Origin: JAKFDI01 sp044508835
GTDB lineage: Bacteria; Pseudomonadota; Gammaproteobacteria; Burkholderiales; Burkholderiaceae_C
Assembly: GCA_044508835.1 (NCBI GenBank)
Contig: JBIQHD010000001.1
Span: 124,001 to 188,000, forward strand
Direction: 5' to 3'
Length of the DNA: 64,000 nt
Shown here: one piece after another, positions 39,280 to 47,708 of the stretch
Numbering within the stretch: position 1 is the stretch's first letter
How the letters are laid out: the number at the start of each line of letters is the position of its first letter
The notes under the pieces: generated by a model
What the model was told of the DNA's origin: nothing
What the model saw: the letters and a program-made list of their open reading frames with translations, nothing else
Databases searched by the model: none
Program-made: the position numbers and the translations under genes

Positions 39280-39316
39280 CCCTCACCCCGGCCCTCTCCC
39301 GCAAGCGGGAGAGGGG
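39280..39316. repeat. REP-like dispersed palindrome
   Basis: CCCTCACCCCGGCCCTCTCC followed by CGCAAGCGGGAGAGGG: an 11-bp stem CCCTCTCCCGC/GCGGGAGAGGG. Sequences of this form are widespread intergenic repeats in high-GC proteobacteria. It sits between the convergent coxG and Nudix genes, where it could end both transcripts. Confidence 0.75.
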
Positions 39317-39344
39317 GCAATGGGCCAGGCCATCGGCCCCGCGC

Positions 39345-39974
39345 CTACCGCCACGCGAACGCCGGCTGCTCGAAGTGCGCCACGCGCGTCGGCCGCCCGC
39401 CGATGCACAGCTCGGCGAACTGGTAGAGGATGGCCGCCGTCGGCGCGGCGATCCAGCTGTCGCCCACCGGCATGCGCAGCACCGGATGCGCATGCTCGGG
39501 CACCACGTCGAGCAGCGGCGCGTCCGGGCGCAGGAACTCGGAGACCGGGATGCGGTGGATGCTCTCGACCTCGTCGGGATTCGGGCGCATGCCGCGCGCC
39601 GGGCCGCCCCACAGCACGACCGGCGTGATGACGAAGCCCGAGCGCGTGGCGAAGTCGTCCAGCCGGCCGAGCACGCTGCGCTCGTCGAGGTGCAGGTCCA
39701 CCTCCTCGGCCAGCTCGCGCAGCGCCGTCTGCTCCGGCGTCTCGCCGGCGTCCACCCGCCCGCCGGGCAGCGCCCACTGGCCGGCGTGATGGCGCAGGCG
39801 GCTGGAACGGCGGGTGAGGACGAGCGCCGCCTCGTCGCTCCAGCCGTCGTGCCGCGGCAGGCCGGACAGGTCGGCCCCGTGGCCTTCGTCGGTGATGACC
39901 ACGGCCACCGCCGCGCTGCGGTGCAGGTGGTCGCCGACGGCCTGGACGGCGAAGGACCGCAGGTGGCCGCGCAC
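39345..39974 (-). CDS. Nudix hydrolase downstream of the CoxL-like gene
   Basis: Nudix box GGRVDAGETPEQTALRELAEEVDL at about 88-111 (Gly of the final GU replaced by Asp), otherwise typical: ALVLTRRSSRLRHHAGQWALPGG. About 209 residues from GTG 39974. The frame stays open past the coxL stop to 40130, so an ATT or GTG nearer the coxL TGA could also be used. It shares the coxS-coxL direction and likely transcript. Probably hydrolyses a nucleoside-diphosphate derivative or CoA. A link to molybdopterin cofactor is only a guess. Confidence 0.75.
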   Translation of the reverse strand: MRGHLRSFAVQAVGDHLHRSAAVAVVITDEGHGADLSGLPRHDGWSDEAALVLTRRSSRLRHHAGQWALPGGRVDAGETPEQTALRELAEEVDLHLDERSVLGRLDDFATRSGFVITPVVLWGGPARGMRPNPDEVESIHRIPVSEFLRPDAPLLDVVPEHAHPVLRMPVGDSWIAAPTAAILYQFAELCIGGRPTRVAHFEQPAFAWR

Positions 39975-40014
39975 CCGTGCGGCGAGGTCGTCGTCGCGCC
40001 GCGTGCCCGGCCCG

Positions 40015-42366
40015 TCAGTCGAAATGCGAGCCTCCGAAGTCGCGCCGCAGCGCGCGCCACACCGTCTCGTCGGTGAGCGGCATCCGCACCCGCTCGGCGT
40101 CGCGCCCCAGCCCGGCATGGTCGAGCGCATCGACCACCGCGTTGACCACCGCCGGCGTGGCGCCGATGGTGCCGAGCTCGCCCACGCCCTTCACGCCCAG
40201 CGGGTTGGTGAGGCTGGGGATGGAGGTGTCGAACTTCGTCCTGAAGCCGCGGAAGCCGTCCACCCGCGGCATGGCGTAGTCGAGGAAGCTCGCCGTCAGC
40301 GCCTGGCCGCTGACGGGGTCGTAGACCACCTGCTCCAGCAGCGCCTGGCCGATGCCCTGCACCGCGCCGCCCTCGATCTGGCCGCGCACGATGGCGGGGC
40401 TGACCACGCGGCCGATGTCGTTGACCGAGGCGTAGGCGACGATCTCCACGTGGCCGGTGGCCGGGTCGACCTCCACCTCGCACACGTGGCAGCCGTTGGG
40501 CCAGGTCGGGCCTTCCACCTTAGTGGTGGAGTCGGTGTGGATGCGCGATCCGGGCTGCCGCCCTGCCAGCTCGAACAGGCCGATGCCGAGGTCGGTGCCG
40601 GCCACGGTGAAGCGGCCGGCGCGGTACTCGATGTCGGCGGCCGGCGCTTCCAGCGCCTCGGCGGCGAGCTGCTTCGCGTCCTCGACGGTCTTCTCGGAGG
40701 CCACGCGCACCGACGAGCCGCCGGTGAACAGCGAGCGGCTGCCGGCGCTGCCGAAGCCGTTGGCGCGGTCGGTGTCGCCCTGCACGATGCGGATGCGCTC
40801 GAGCGGCACGCCGAACACGTCGAAGGCGAGCTGGGCGTAGCTCGTCGCGATGCCCTGGCCCATGGCCTGCGTGGCCGAGACGATCTCGATGAAGCCGTCG
40901 GGCGTGACGTTGACCGTCACGCGCTCGCTGAACGCATTGCCGCCCGTCCATTCGAGGAAGGTGGCGATGCCGCGCCCGCGCAGCCGGCCGCGCTGCGCCG
41001 AGGCCTCGCGCCGCGCGGCGTAGCCGTGCCAGTCGGCGAGCTCGAGCCCCTGGTCGAGGATCCTCTCGAAGGCGCCGCTGTCGTAGGTCTGCCCCATCAC
41101 GTTCTTGTAGGGCATCTGCTCGGGGCGGATCATGTTGCGCCGGCGCAGCTCGGCCGGGTCGAGCTTGAGCTCGCGCGCGGCGGCGTCCATCAGGCGCTCG
41201 ATGAGGTAGATGGCCTCGGGCCGGCCCGCGCCGCGGTAGGCGCCGGTGGGCGCGCGGTTGGTCATCACCGCGGTGAGGTGCAGGTCGGCGGCCCGGATGT
41301 CGTAGATGCTGGTCGTCACCCACGGGCCGATGAGGATCTGGATCGCCACGCCCGACGGGCCCGCGTAGGCGCCCACGTTGGCGTAGGAGCGCACGCGCAG
41401 GGCCTGCACGCGGCCGTCCGCGTCGAGCGCGAGGGCGGCCTTGCTGATGAGGTCGCGGCCGTGCACGGCGGCGAGGAAGTCCTCGATGCGCTCGGACTGC
41501 CAGCGCACCGGCCGCTTCAGTTCCCTGGCGGCGTAGGCGATGGCGATGTCTTCCGGGTTGATGCCGGTCTTCATGCCGAAGCCGCCGCCCACGTCGCCCA
41601 CCACCACGCGCACGTTCTCCTGCGTGAGGCCGGGGATCGCCTCGGCCAGCGAGTTGCGCACGCCCGTGGGCATCTGGCTGCTCATGCGCACGGTGAGGCG
41701 GCCGGTGCCCTCGTCGAAGGACGAGATCACGCTGCGCGGCTCCATCGGGCTGGGCGCGAGGCGCTGGTTCACGAGTTCCAGCTCGACGGTGTGCGCCGCC
41801 TTGGCGAAGGCGGCGTCCACGGCGGCGGCATCGCCGTGGCGCAGCTCGGCGGCGATGTTGTGGGGGGCGTCCTCGCACAGCACCGGCGCGCCGGGCCGCA
41901 GGGCGGCGAGGGGGTCGGTGACGGCGGGCAACTCCTCGTAGTCGACGAACACCGCCTCGGCGCCGGCCTTCGCGGCGTCGCGGCTCTCGGCGACGACGGC
42001 CACCACGGCCTCGCCGACGAAGCGCACCGTCTCGTGCGCGAGGGCGTGGCGCGGCGCCGAGGTGCCCGGCCTGCCGCCGGGGCGGGGGAAGGCCGTCGGG
42101 CCGGGCATGGGCTTCACGCCGGCCTCGGCGAGCTGCCGGCCGGTGAACACGGCCACGACGCCGGGCACTTCCAGCGCCCCCGAGGCGTCGATCGAGAGGA
42201 TGCGCGCATGCGCGTAGGTCGAGCGCACGAAGGCGAGCCAGGTGGTGCGTGCGTCGGCCGGCGTGTCGTCGGTGTAGTGGCCGCGGCCGGTGACGAGCGC
42301 CGGGTCCTCGATGCGGCGCACGGCATGGCCGCTGCCGAAGCGCATCGCCTCGGGCGTCGCGCTCAT
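40015..42366 (-). CDS. molybdopterin-binding large subunit of a form II CODH-like hydroxylase
   Basis: 783 residues, xanthine dehydrogenase/CoxL family. N-terminal RIEDPALVTGRGHYTDD, then GGGFGMKTG, the active-site loop GAYRGAGRPEA at about 376-386, QAMGQGIATS, and C-terminal GVKGVGELGTIGATPAVVNAV. Form I CO dehydrogenases carry AYxCSFR; AYRGAGR marks form II, so the substrate is probably an aldehyde or heterocycle, not CO. ATG 42366 overlaps the small-subunit stop (ATGA). Confidence 0.93.
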   Translation of the reverse strand: MSATPEAMRFGSGHAVRRIEDPALVTGRGHYTDDTPADARTTWLAFVRSTYAHARILSIDASGALEVPGVVAVFTGRQLAEAGVKPMPGPTAFPRPGGRPGTSAPRHALAHETVRFVGEAVVAVVAESRDAAKAGAEAVFVDYEELPAVTDPLAALRPGAPVLCEDAPHNIAAELRHGDAAAVDAAFAKAAHTVELELVNQRLAPSPMEPRSVISSFDEGTGRLTVRMSSQMPTGVRNSLAEAIPGLTQENVRVVVGDVGGGFGMKTGINPEDIAIAYAARELKRPVRWQSERIEDFLAAVHGRDLISKAALALDADGRVQALRVRSYANVGAYAGPSGVAIQILIGPWVTTSIYDIRAADLHLTAVMTNRAPTGAYRGAGRPEAIYLIERLMDAAARELKLDPAELRRRNMIRPEQMPYKNVMGQTYDSGAFERILDQGLELADWHGYAARREASAQRGRLRGRGIATFLEWTGGNAFSERVTVNVTPDGFIEIVSATQAMGQGIATSYAQLAFDVFGVPLERIRIVQGDTDRANGFGSAGSRSLFTGGSSVRVASEKTVEDAKQLAAEALEAPAADIEYRAGRFTVAGTDLGIGLFELAGRQPGSRIHTDSTTKVEGPTWPNGCHVCEVEVDPATGHVEIVAYASVNDIGRVVSPAIVRGQIEGGAVQGIGQALLEQVVYDPVSGQALTASFLDYAMPRVDGFRGFRTKFDTSIPSLTNPLGVKGVGELGTIGATPAVVNAVVDALDHAGLGRDAERVRMPLTDETVWRALRRDFGGSHFD

Positions 42367-42836
42367 CGGGCCGCTCCCATCCTGCCGGCGGCCTGCTTCA
42401 CGGCCGCGACGATGTTCACGTAGCCGGTGCAGCGGCACAGGTTGCCTTCGAGCGCGTGCACGATCTCGGCCTCGCTCGGGTCGGGGTGGTGCTGCAGCAG
42501 GCAGGCGGCCGTCATCATCATCCCGGGCGTGCAGAAGCCGCACTGCAGCCCGTGGCAGTCGATGAAGGCTTCCTGCACCGGATGCAGCGCGCCGTTCGCC
42601 GACAGGCCTTCCACGGTGGTGACGCTGCAGCCCTGGGCCTGAACCGCCAGCATGGTGCAGCTCTTCACCGCCTCGCCGTCGACCATCACCGTGCAGCAGC
42701 CGCACTGGCTGGTGTCGCAGCCGACGTGGGTGCCGGTCAGGCCCAGCGGGCCGCGCAGCAACTCGACCAGCAGGGTGCGGGGTTCGACTGCGATTTGCAC
42801 CGGTTGGCCGTTGACGGTCAGGCTCAGCGTCGTCAT
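42363..42836 (-). CDS. [2Fe-2S] small subunit of the molybdenum hydroxylase (CoxS-like)
   Basis: 157 residues with both iron-sulfur motifs: plant-type CDTSQCGCCTVMVDG...C (about 42-62) and the C-terminal four-helix motif CGFCTPGM...NLCRCTGY (about 100-138). Electron relay from the Mo-cofactor to the FAD subunit. ATG 42836 is preceded by GGAGA. First gene of the minus-strand half. Confidence 0.94.
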   Translation of the reverse strand: MTTLSLTVNGQPVQIAVEPRTLLVELLRGPLGLTGTHVGCDTSQCGCCTVMVDGEAVKSCTMLAVQAQGCSVTTVEGLSANGALHPVQEAFIDCHGLQCGFCTPGMMMTAACLLQHHPDPSEAEIVHALEGNLCRCTGYVNIVAAVKQAAGRMGAAR

Positions 42837-42899
42837 TCGTCGTGTCTCCAGGAACAAGCCGACGATCCTAGCCGCGAATGGCTACCCCTCTGCCTGCGT

Positions 42900-43925
42900 T
42901 CAGGTACTGCCGCGCAGCACCAGCCGATAGCCCAGGTCGACGCTTGTCTGCGCCACCGGTTCGCGCTTCATCAACTGCAGCAGCATCTGCGCCGCGCCTG
43001 CGCCGATCTCGCTGCGCGGTGTGTGCACGGTGGTCAGCGGCGGCAGCATCTGGTCGCTGCCGGCGAGGTCGTTGAAGCCGGCGATGGCCACCTGCCCCGG
43101 CACCGCCACGCCCAGGCGCAGCGCCGCCAGCAGGCCGCCCTGGGCCAGGTCGTCGTTGCAGAAGAACACGGCGTCGATGCCGGGCCGGGTGCGCAGCAGT
43201 TCCTCGAAGAGCTGTGCGCCGAGCGCGATGGACGAGCGTTCGGGGTTGAGCAGCTCGAGCTTCGGGTCGTAGACGCCGGCCTCGCGCAGGCAGCGCCGGT
43301 AGCCCTCGGCGCGCTGCATCACGCGCGGGTCCAGCTGGGCGGCGACGAAGGCCACGCGCCGCCGTCCGCGCTGCAGCAGGTGGGCGGTGATGGCATGGCC
43401 GGCCTCGGCCTGCGAGAAGCCGACGCAATGCACCCCCGGCGCCGTGCTCGTTTCCATGAGATGCACGCAGGGCAGGGCGCTGCCTGCGATCAGCCGCCGA
43501 GCGGCTTCGGTGCGGTCGAAGCCGGTGACCAGCAGGCCGGCCGGGCGGTGTGCCATGTAGCTGCGCAGCAGCAGTTCCTCTTCGGCCGGGTCGTAGTGCG
43601 TCACGCCGATCAGCGTCTGGTAGCCGGCGGGCAGCAAGGTGCGGTGCACGGCTTCGAGCAGGTCGACGAAGAGCGCGTTCGACAGCAGCGGGATCAGCAC
43701 CGCCACGTGCGAGCTGCGGCTCGAGGCCAGCGCCCGCGCCGCCGGGTCGGGCACGTAGCCCAGGCGTGCGGCGGCCTCCTGCACCCGTGCCACCAGTTCG
43801 GCCGCCACGCTGCGTTCGCCGCGCAAGGCGCGCGAGGCGGTGATGGGGCTGACGCCGGCCTCCCGCGCCACGTCGCCAAGGGTCACGCGGCCGGTGGAAC
43901 GGGGGCGTCTGGGCGGATGAGTCAT
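42900..43925 (-). CDS. gntR: LacI-family regulator of gluconate use (GntR-like)
   Basis: 341 residues: N-terminal HTH and hinge (RVTLGDVAREAGVSPITASR, YVPDPAARALAS), then a periplasmic-binding-like sensor (FFCNDDLAQGGLLAAL, IAGFNDLAGS). Divergent from gluconokinase, with two identical-core operators in between. ATG 43925 is chosen; in-frame codons upstream contain the first operator. Likely represses gntK and the TRAP genes unless gluconate or a phosphorylated product is bound. Confidence 0.88.
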   Translation of the reverse strand: MTHPPRRPRSTGRVTLGDVAREAGVSPITASRALRGERSVAAELVARVQEAAARLGYVPDPAARALASSRSSHVAVLIPLLSNALFVDLLEAVHRTLLPAGYQTLIGVTHYDPAEEELLLRSYMAHRPAGLLVTGFDRTEAARRLIAGSALPCVHLMETSTAPGVHCVGFSQAEAGHAITAHLLQRGRRRVAFVAAQLDPRVMQRAEGYRRCLREAGVYDPKLELLNPERSSIALGAQLFEELLRTRPGIDAVFFCNDDLAQGGLLAALRLGVAVPGQVAIAGFNDLAGSDQMLPPLTTVHTPRSEIGAGAAQMLLQLMKREPVAQTSVDLGYRLVLRGST

Positions 43926-43972
43926 TGGCGGTTGCGGGGAATCCCTGATTTGCTTTGAAATCGTGCTGCATA

Positions 43973-43986
43973 GGATAGCGCTGTCC
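43973..43986. promoter_or_regulatory. LacI-type operator 1
   Basis: GGATAGCGCTGTCC, a near-perfect palindrome around AGCGCT (CG centre), 48 bases before the regulator's ATG. Shares the 12-base core GATAGCGCTGTC with operator 2. Placement fits autoregulation. Confidence 0.75.
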
Positions 43987-44099
43987 AATCGATTCGGGCA
44001 ACGCCTGGAAGCCCGGCCCGCCACAAGCGGTCCGAGCGAAACGAACCGTTGGGCGACTCGCCGCAGCGCCCGTCACGGGCGCCTTGTTTTCCCTGATTG

Positions 44100-44113
44100 A
44101 GATAGCGCTGTCC
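44100..44113. promoter_or_regulatory. LacI-type operator 2
   Basis: Core GATAGCGCTGTC identical to operator 1, 127 bases away (about 12 helical turns) and 19 bases before the gntK start, a good place to block its transcription. The pair could support looping. Confidence 0.75.
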
Positions 44114-44131
44114 AAGCGCCAACCGCTGGTG

Positions 44132-44647
44132 ATGCAGTCTCTCGTCGTCATGGGTGTGGCCGGTTGCGGCAAGTCGAGCCTGGGCCAGGCGGTGGCGCAT
44201 GCCATCGGCCGGCCGCTGGTCGAGGGCGACGATTTCCACTCCGAATCCAACCGCGCCAAGATGCGCGCCGCCGTGCCGCTGACCGATGCCGACCGCGGCG
44301 GCTGGCTCGACGCGCTGGCGCAGGAGCTGGCGCGGCACCGCGGCGGCGTGGTGCTCACCTGCTCGGCACTCAAGCGCCTCTATCGCGAGCGGCTGCGCGC
44401 CGCCTCGCCGGGCCTGCGCTTCGCCTTCCTGGAACTCGACGAGGCCGCGTCGCGCGAGCGGGTGGCGGCGCGCGCCGGGGCGCATCTCTTTCCGGCGGCG
44501 CTGGTGGCCAGCCAGTTCGCCACGCTCGAGTCGCCGGTGGGCGAGCCCGGCGTGCTGCGGCTCGATGCCACGCGGCCGCTCGACCAGTTGCGCGACGAGA
44601 CCTTGCGCTGGCTGGGCCAGGCCTCGTCGCCGAAGGACACCCCATGA
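44132..44647 (+). CDS. gntK: gluconokinase
   Basis: 171-residue carbohydrate kinase of the GntK/IdnK type: P-loop MGVAGCGKSS (Lys14), GDDFHSESNRAKM, LTDADRGGWLDALA, TCSALKRLYRERLR and SQFATLE. Gluconate + ATP to 6-phosphogluconate. ATG 44132 gives the usual family length; ATG 44084 upstream would overlap operator 2. Its stop overlaps the TRAP Q gene (ATGA). Confidence 0.93.
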   Translation: MQSLVVMGVAGCGKSSLGQAVAHAIGRPLVEGDDFHSESNRAKMRAAVPLTDADRGGWLDALAQELARHRGGVVLTCSALKRLYRERLRAASPGLRFAFLELDEAASRERVAARAGAHLFPAALVASQFATLESPVGEPGVLRLDATRPLDQLRDETLRWLGQASSPKDTP

Positions 44648-45153
44648 ACACCTCGCCGTCCGACACCCGCGTGCCGCTCTGGCAGCGCCTGGCCGATTCG
44701 GCGATGGCGCTAGCGCTCGCCGTGATGGCCGTCTCGGTCTTCCTCAACGTGGTGCTGCGCTACGGCTTCGGCGGCGGCGTGGCGGCAACGGAAGAACTGT
44801 CGCGCCTGCTGTTCGTGTGGATGGTGTTCATCGGCGCCACGGCGGCCTATCCGCTCGGCCATCACATGGCGTTCACGAGCCTGCTGCGTCCGCTGCGCGC
44901 GCGCCCGGCGCTGCTGGCGCTGGCCGCGCGGCTCATCCATGCGCTCGTGCTCGCGGCCTGTGCGATGGTGGCCTGGGGCGCCTGGCAGCAGGTGGTGGTG
45001 GGCCTGGGCAGCCACAGCGTGGTGCTGCGCTATCCGGTGGCGCTGCTGCCGCTGCCGGCGCTGCTGTCGTCGCTCGCGATCGGCGTGATGGCGCTCGTCA
45101 ACCTGTGGCGCGGCGCGCCGGTGGACTTCGGCCACGAAGCCGAGGTCGAATGA
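44644..45153 (+). CDS. TRAP transporter small membrane subunit, second set
   Basis: 169-residue DctQ-type protein with four membrane segments (about 18-40, 52-70, 88-110 and 128-150) and TEELSRLLFVWMVFIGA, typical for sugar-acid TRAP systems. Coupled to gntK by ATGA, so uptake and phosphorylation are made together. Order here is Q-M-P, unlike the P-Q-M order of the first TRAP set. Confidence 0.88.
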   Translation: MNTSPSDTRVPLWQRLADSAMALALAVMAVSVFLNVVLRYGFGGGVAATEELSRLLFVWMVFIGATAAYPLGHHMAFTSLLRPLRARPALLALAARLIHALVLAACAMVAWGAWQQVVVGLGSHSVVLRYPVALLPLPALLSSLAIGVMALVNLWRGAPVDFGHEAEVE

Positions 45154-45154
45154 C

Positions 45155-46444
45155 ATGAACCAGGGCCTCGTCGCCGCCGTCTTCCTGCTGGGCATGCTCG
45201 CCTTCATGGGCGTGGGCGTGCCGCTCGCCTTCGCGCTGGTGCTCACCGGCGCGTCGATGGCGTATGTGCTCGAGTTCTGGGACACGCAGCTCTTCGCGCA
45301 GAACCTCGTCGCCGGCATCGACAGCTTCCCGCTGCTGGCCGTGCCCTTCTTCATCCTCGCCGGCGAGCTGATGAACGCCGGCGGCATCAGCTCGCGGATC
45401 ATCGCGATGGCGCAGGCCTGGTTCGGCCACGTCAAGGGCGGGCTCGGCTTCGTCACCATCGGCGCGGCGGTGATGATGGCCAGCATGAGCGGCTCGGCGC
45501 TGGCCGACACGGCGGCGCTCGCCACCATCCTGCTGCCGATGATGCGCGCGCACGGCTACCCGATGGCCACCTCGGCGGGGCTGATGGCGGCTGGCGGCAT
45601 CATCGCGCCCATCATCCCGCCGTCGATGCCGCTGGTGATCTACGGCGTCACCACCAACACCTCGATCTCGCAGCTCTTCCTCGCCGGCATCGTGCCGGGA
45701 ATCATCATGGGCCTCGGGCTCGTGGTCGCGTGGAAGCTGCGGCTGCGCAACCTCGACCTGCCTGCGGCCGCGCCCATGCCGGTGCGCGAGCGGCTGCACG
45801 TCAGCGTGCGCGCGATCTGGGCGCTGTTCATGCCGGTCATCATCATCGGCGGGCTCAAGACGGGCGTGTTCACACCCACCGAGGCCGCCGTGGTGGCCGC
45901 GTTCTACGCACTCGTCATCGCCTTCTTCGTGCACCGCGAGATGAACGTCGCGCAGTTGCACGGTGTGCTGGTGCGCGCGGGCCGCACCACCGCCATCGTG
46001 ATGTTCCTGTGCGCCGGTGCGCAGGTGGCGAGCTACATGGTGACGCTCGCCGACCTGCCGGCCACCATGGTCGAGTGGCTCGGCCCGCTGGTCGAGTCGC
46101 CGCGGCTGCTGATGGCCGTGATGATGCTGCTGCTCATCGTCATCGGCACGGCGCTGGACCTCACGCCCACCATCCTGATCCTCGCGCCGGTGATGCTGCC
46201 GATTGCCGCCAAGGCAGGCATCGACCCCGTGTACTTCGGCCTGATGTTCGTGCTCAACGGAACCATCGGCCTCATCACGCCGCCGGTGGGCACGGTGCTC
46301 AACGTGGTGGCCGGCGTCGGGCGCATGCAGCTCGACGAGGTGATCCGCGGCGTGAATCCCTTCCTCGTCGTCTACCTCTTCATCCTCGCGCTGTTCACGG
46401 CGTTCCCGCAGATCGTGACGGTGCCGCTCGTGTGGATGCGTTGA
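45155..46444 (+). CDS. TRAP transporter large permease, second set
   Basis: 429-residue DctM-type permease with about twelve hydrophobic segments: GVPLAFALVLTGASMAYVL, NAGGISSRIIAMAQAWFG, ASMSGSALADTAALATILLP, GGIIAPIIPPSMPLVIYG and NGTIGLITPPVGTVLNVV. One base after the Q gene's stop. Predicted carrier for gluconate or a related aldonate. Confidence 0.92.
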   Translation: MNQGLVAAVFLLGMLAFMGVGVPLAFALVLTGASMAYVLEFWDTQLFAQNLVAGIDSFPLLAVPFFILAGELMNAGGISSRIIAMAQAWFGHVKGGLGFVTIGAAVMMASMSGSALADTAALATILLPMMRAHGYPMATSAGLMAAGGIIAPIIPPSMPLVIYGVTTNTSISQLFLAGIVPGIIMGLGLVVAWKLRLRNLDLPAAAPMPVRERLHVSVRAIWALFMPVIIIGGLKTGVFTPTEAAVVAAFYALVIAFFVHREMNVAQLHGVLVRAGRTTAIVMFLCAGAQVASYMVTLADLPATMVEWLGPLVESPRLLMAVMMLLLIVIGTALDLTPTILILAPVMLPIAAKAGIDPVYFGLMFVLNGTIGLITPPVGTVLNVVAGVGRMQLDEVIRGVNPFLVVYLFILALFTAFPQIVTVPLVWMR

Positions 46445-46500
46445 GCGCATCCCGTCTTCCGCTTCCCCTGCTTCCACGCTTCCAACGAAGGAGACATGCC

Positions 46501-47526
46501 ATGACCACCACCCGCCGCACGCTCGTCGCCACGGCCGCCGCACTCGCCCTCGGCGCCGCCGCGCTCGCGCCCGCCTTCGCGCAGGACATCAAGCCGCGCA
46601 TCATCCGCTTCGGCTACGGCCTGAACGAGCAGTCGAACCAGGGCCGCGCCGTCAAGCTCTTCGCCGACGAGGTGGCCAAGGCGTCGGGCGGCAAGATGAA
46701 GATCCGCGCCTTCGGCGCCGCGAGCCTGGGCTCGGACGTGCAGATGCAGCAGGCGCTCATCGGCGGCGCGCAGGAGATGATGGTCGGCTCCACCGCCACG
46801 CTGGTCGGCATCACGAAGGAAATGGCGCTGTGGGACACGCCCTTCCTGTTCAACAACGCCGAGGAGGCCGACGCCGTCCTCGACGGCCCGATCGGCCAGA
46901 AGGTGATGGACAAGCTGCAGGACAAGGGCCTCGTCGGCCTCGTCTACTGGGAGAACGGCTTCCGCAACCTCACCAACAGCAAGCATCCCGTCGCCAGGCT
47001 CGAGGACCTGGACGGCATCAAGCTGCGCGTGATGCAGAACAACGTCTTCCTCGAAAGCTTCAAGACGCTGGGCGCCAACGCCATCCCGCTGCCGTTCTCG
47101 GAACTCTTCAGCGCGCTCGAGACCCGCGCGGTCGACGGCCAGGAGAACCCGTTCAACACCATCCTGTCGAGCAAGTTCTACGAGATCCAGAAGTACCTCA
47201 CCGTCACCAACCACGTCTACAGCCCGTGGATCGTGACCGTCAGCAAGAAGTACTGGGACGGCCTCTCGAAGGCCGAGCAGAAGGTGCTGATGGACGCGGC
47301 GGAGAAGAGCCGCGACTTCGAGCGCAAGGACACGCGCGCCGAAGCGGACAAGGCGCTGGCCGACCTCAAGGCCAAGGGCATGCAGGTCAACCAGCTGCCG
47401 GCCGGCGAGACCGCACGCATGCGCGAGAAGCTCACGCAGGTGAACGGCGCCATCGCCAACGAGGTCGGCCAGGACCTGTGGAAGGAAACCGCCGCGGCGC
47501 TCGCGAAGCTGCGCGGCGGGAAATAG
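46501..47526 (+). CDS. TRAP transporter solute-binding protein, second set
   Basis: 341-residue receptor: signal peptide with RR (MTTTRRTLVATAAALALG, cleavage after AFA), then a DctP/SiaP/YiaO-like fold: GYGLNEQSNQGRAVKLFADEV, LEDLDGIKLRVMQNNVF (conserved Arg), ELFSALETRAVDGQENPFNTI. That NPFNTI motif is usual in sugar-acid and sialate TRAP receptors. Last gene of the gluconate operon. Confidence 0.92.
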   Translation: MTTTRRTLVATAAALALGAAALAPAFAQDIKPRIIRFGYGLNEQSNQGRAVKLFADEVAKASGGKMKIRAFGAASLGSDVQMQQALIGGAQEMMVGSTATLVGITKEMALWDTPFLFNNAEEADAVLDGPIGQKVMDKLQDKGLVGLVYWENGFRNLTNSKHPVARLEDLDGIKLRVMQNNVFLESFKTLGANAIPLPFSELFSALETRAVDGQENPFNTILSSKFYEIQKYLTVTNHVYSPWIVTVSKKYWDGLSKAEQKVLMDAAEKSRDFERKDTRAEADKALADLKAKGMQVNQLPAGETARMREKLTQVNGAIANEVGQDLWKETAAALAKLRGGK

Positions 47527-47547
47527 GCGGCAGCGTCGGCGAGGTCG

Positions 47548-47607
47548 TCAGCCGATCCGCCCGAGCAGCAGGTACTCCATGAGCGCCTTCTGCACGTGCA
47601 TCCGGTT
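47548..47607 (-). pseudogene. displaced original 3' end of argF
   Basis: Twenty codons that read, on the minus strand, NRMHVQKALMEYLLLGRIG-stop, exactly the C-terminus of the live argF 161 bases away. The two DNA copies differ at nine of 60 positions, all synonymous. This copy uses GC-rich codons like the rest of the genome (CGG, CAG, GCG, CTC, CTG). It has no start and is a remnant. Confidence 0.9.
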
Positions 47608-47708
47608 GTGGTTCCGGCACGCGCCCTTGCGGGCGCTTCACATCGCTGACGCGATGTGAGCCTGCACCGAAACAGCATGCCGGCCCTGACGGGCCGCAGG
47701 ATCGGCTG
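47608..47708 (-). mobile_element. hairpin-rich body of a small element inserted at the argF 3' end
   Basis: Together with the new argF end (47709-47768) this makes a 161-base insert. It folds well: an outer stem CCGGCACG/CATGCCGG (47614-47621, 47676-47683) encloses GCGCCC-TTGC-GGGCGC (47621-47636) and TCACATCGC-TGAC-GCGATGTGA (47638-47659). A 27-base palindrome (47696-47722) with 13-bp arms straddles the argF stop. No coding capacity. Called mobile by inference from the 3'-end replacement pattern. Confidence 0.6.

Noticed and set aside
40015..42836. True carbon monoxide dehydrogenase
   Set aside because: The active-site loop is AYRGAGR, not the AYxCSFR of form I enzymes.
47548..47708. Second complete argF or a nested small gene
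   Set aside because: Only the last 20 codons are present, without start or domain; the rest is hairpin sequence.
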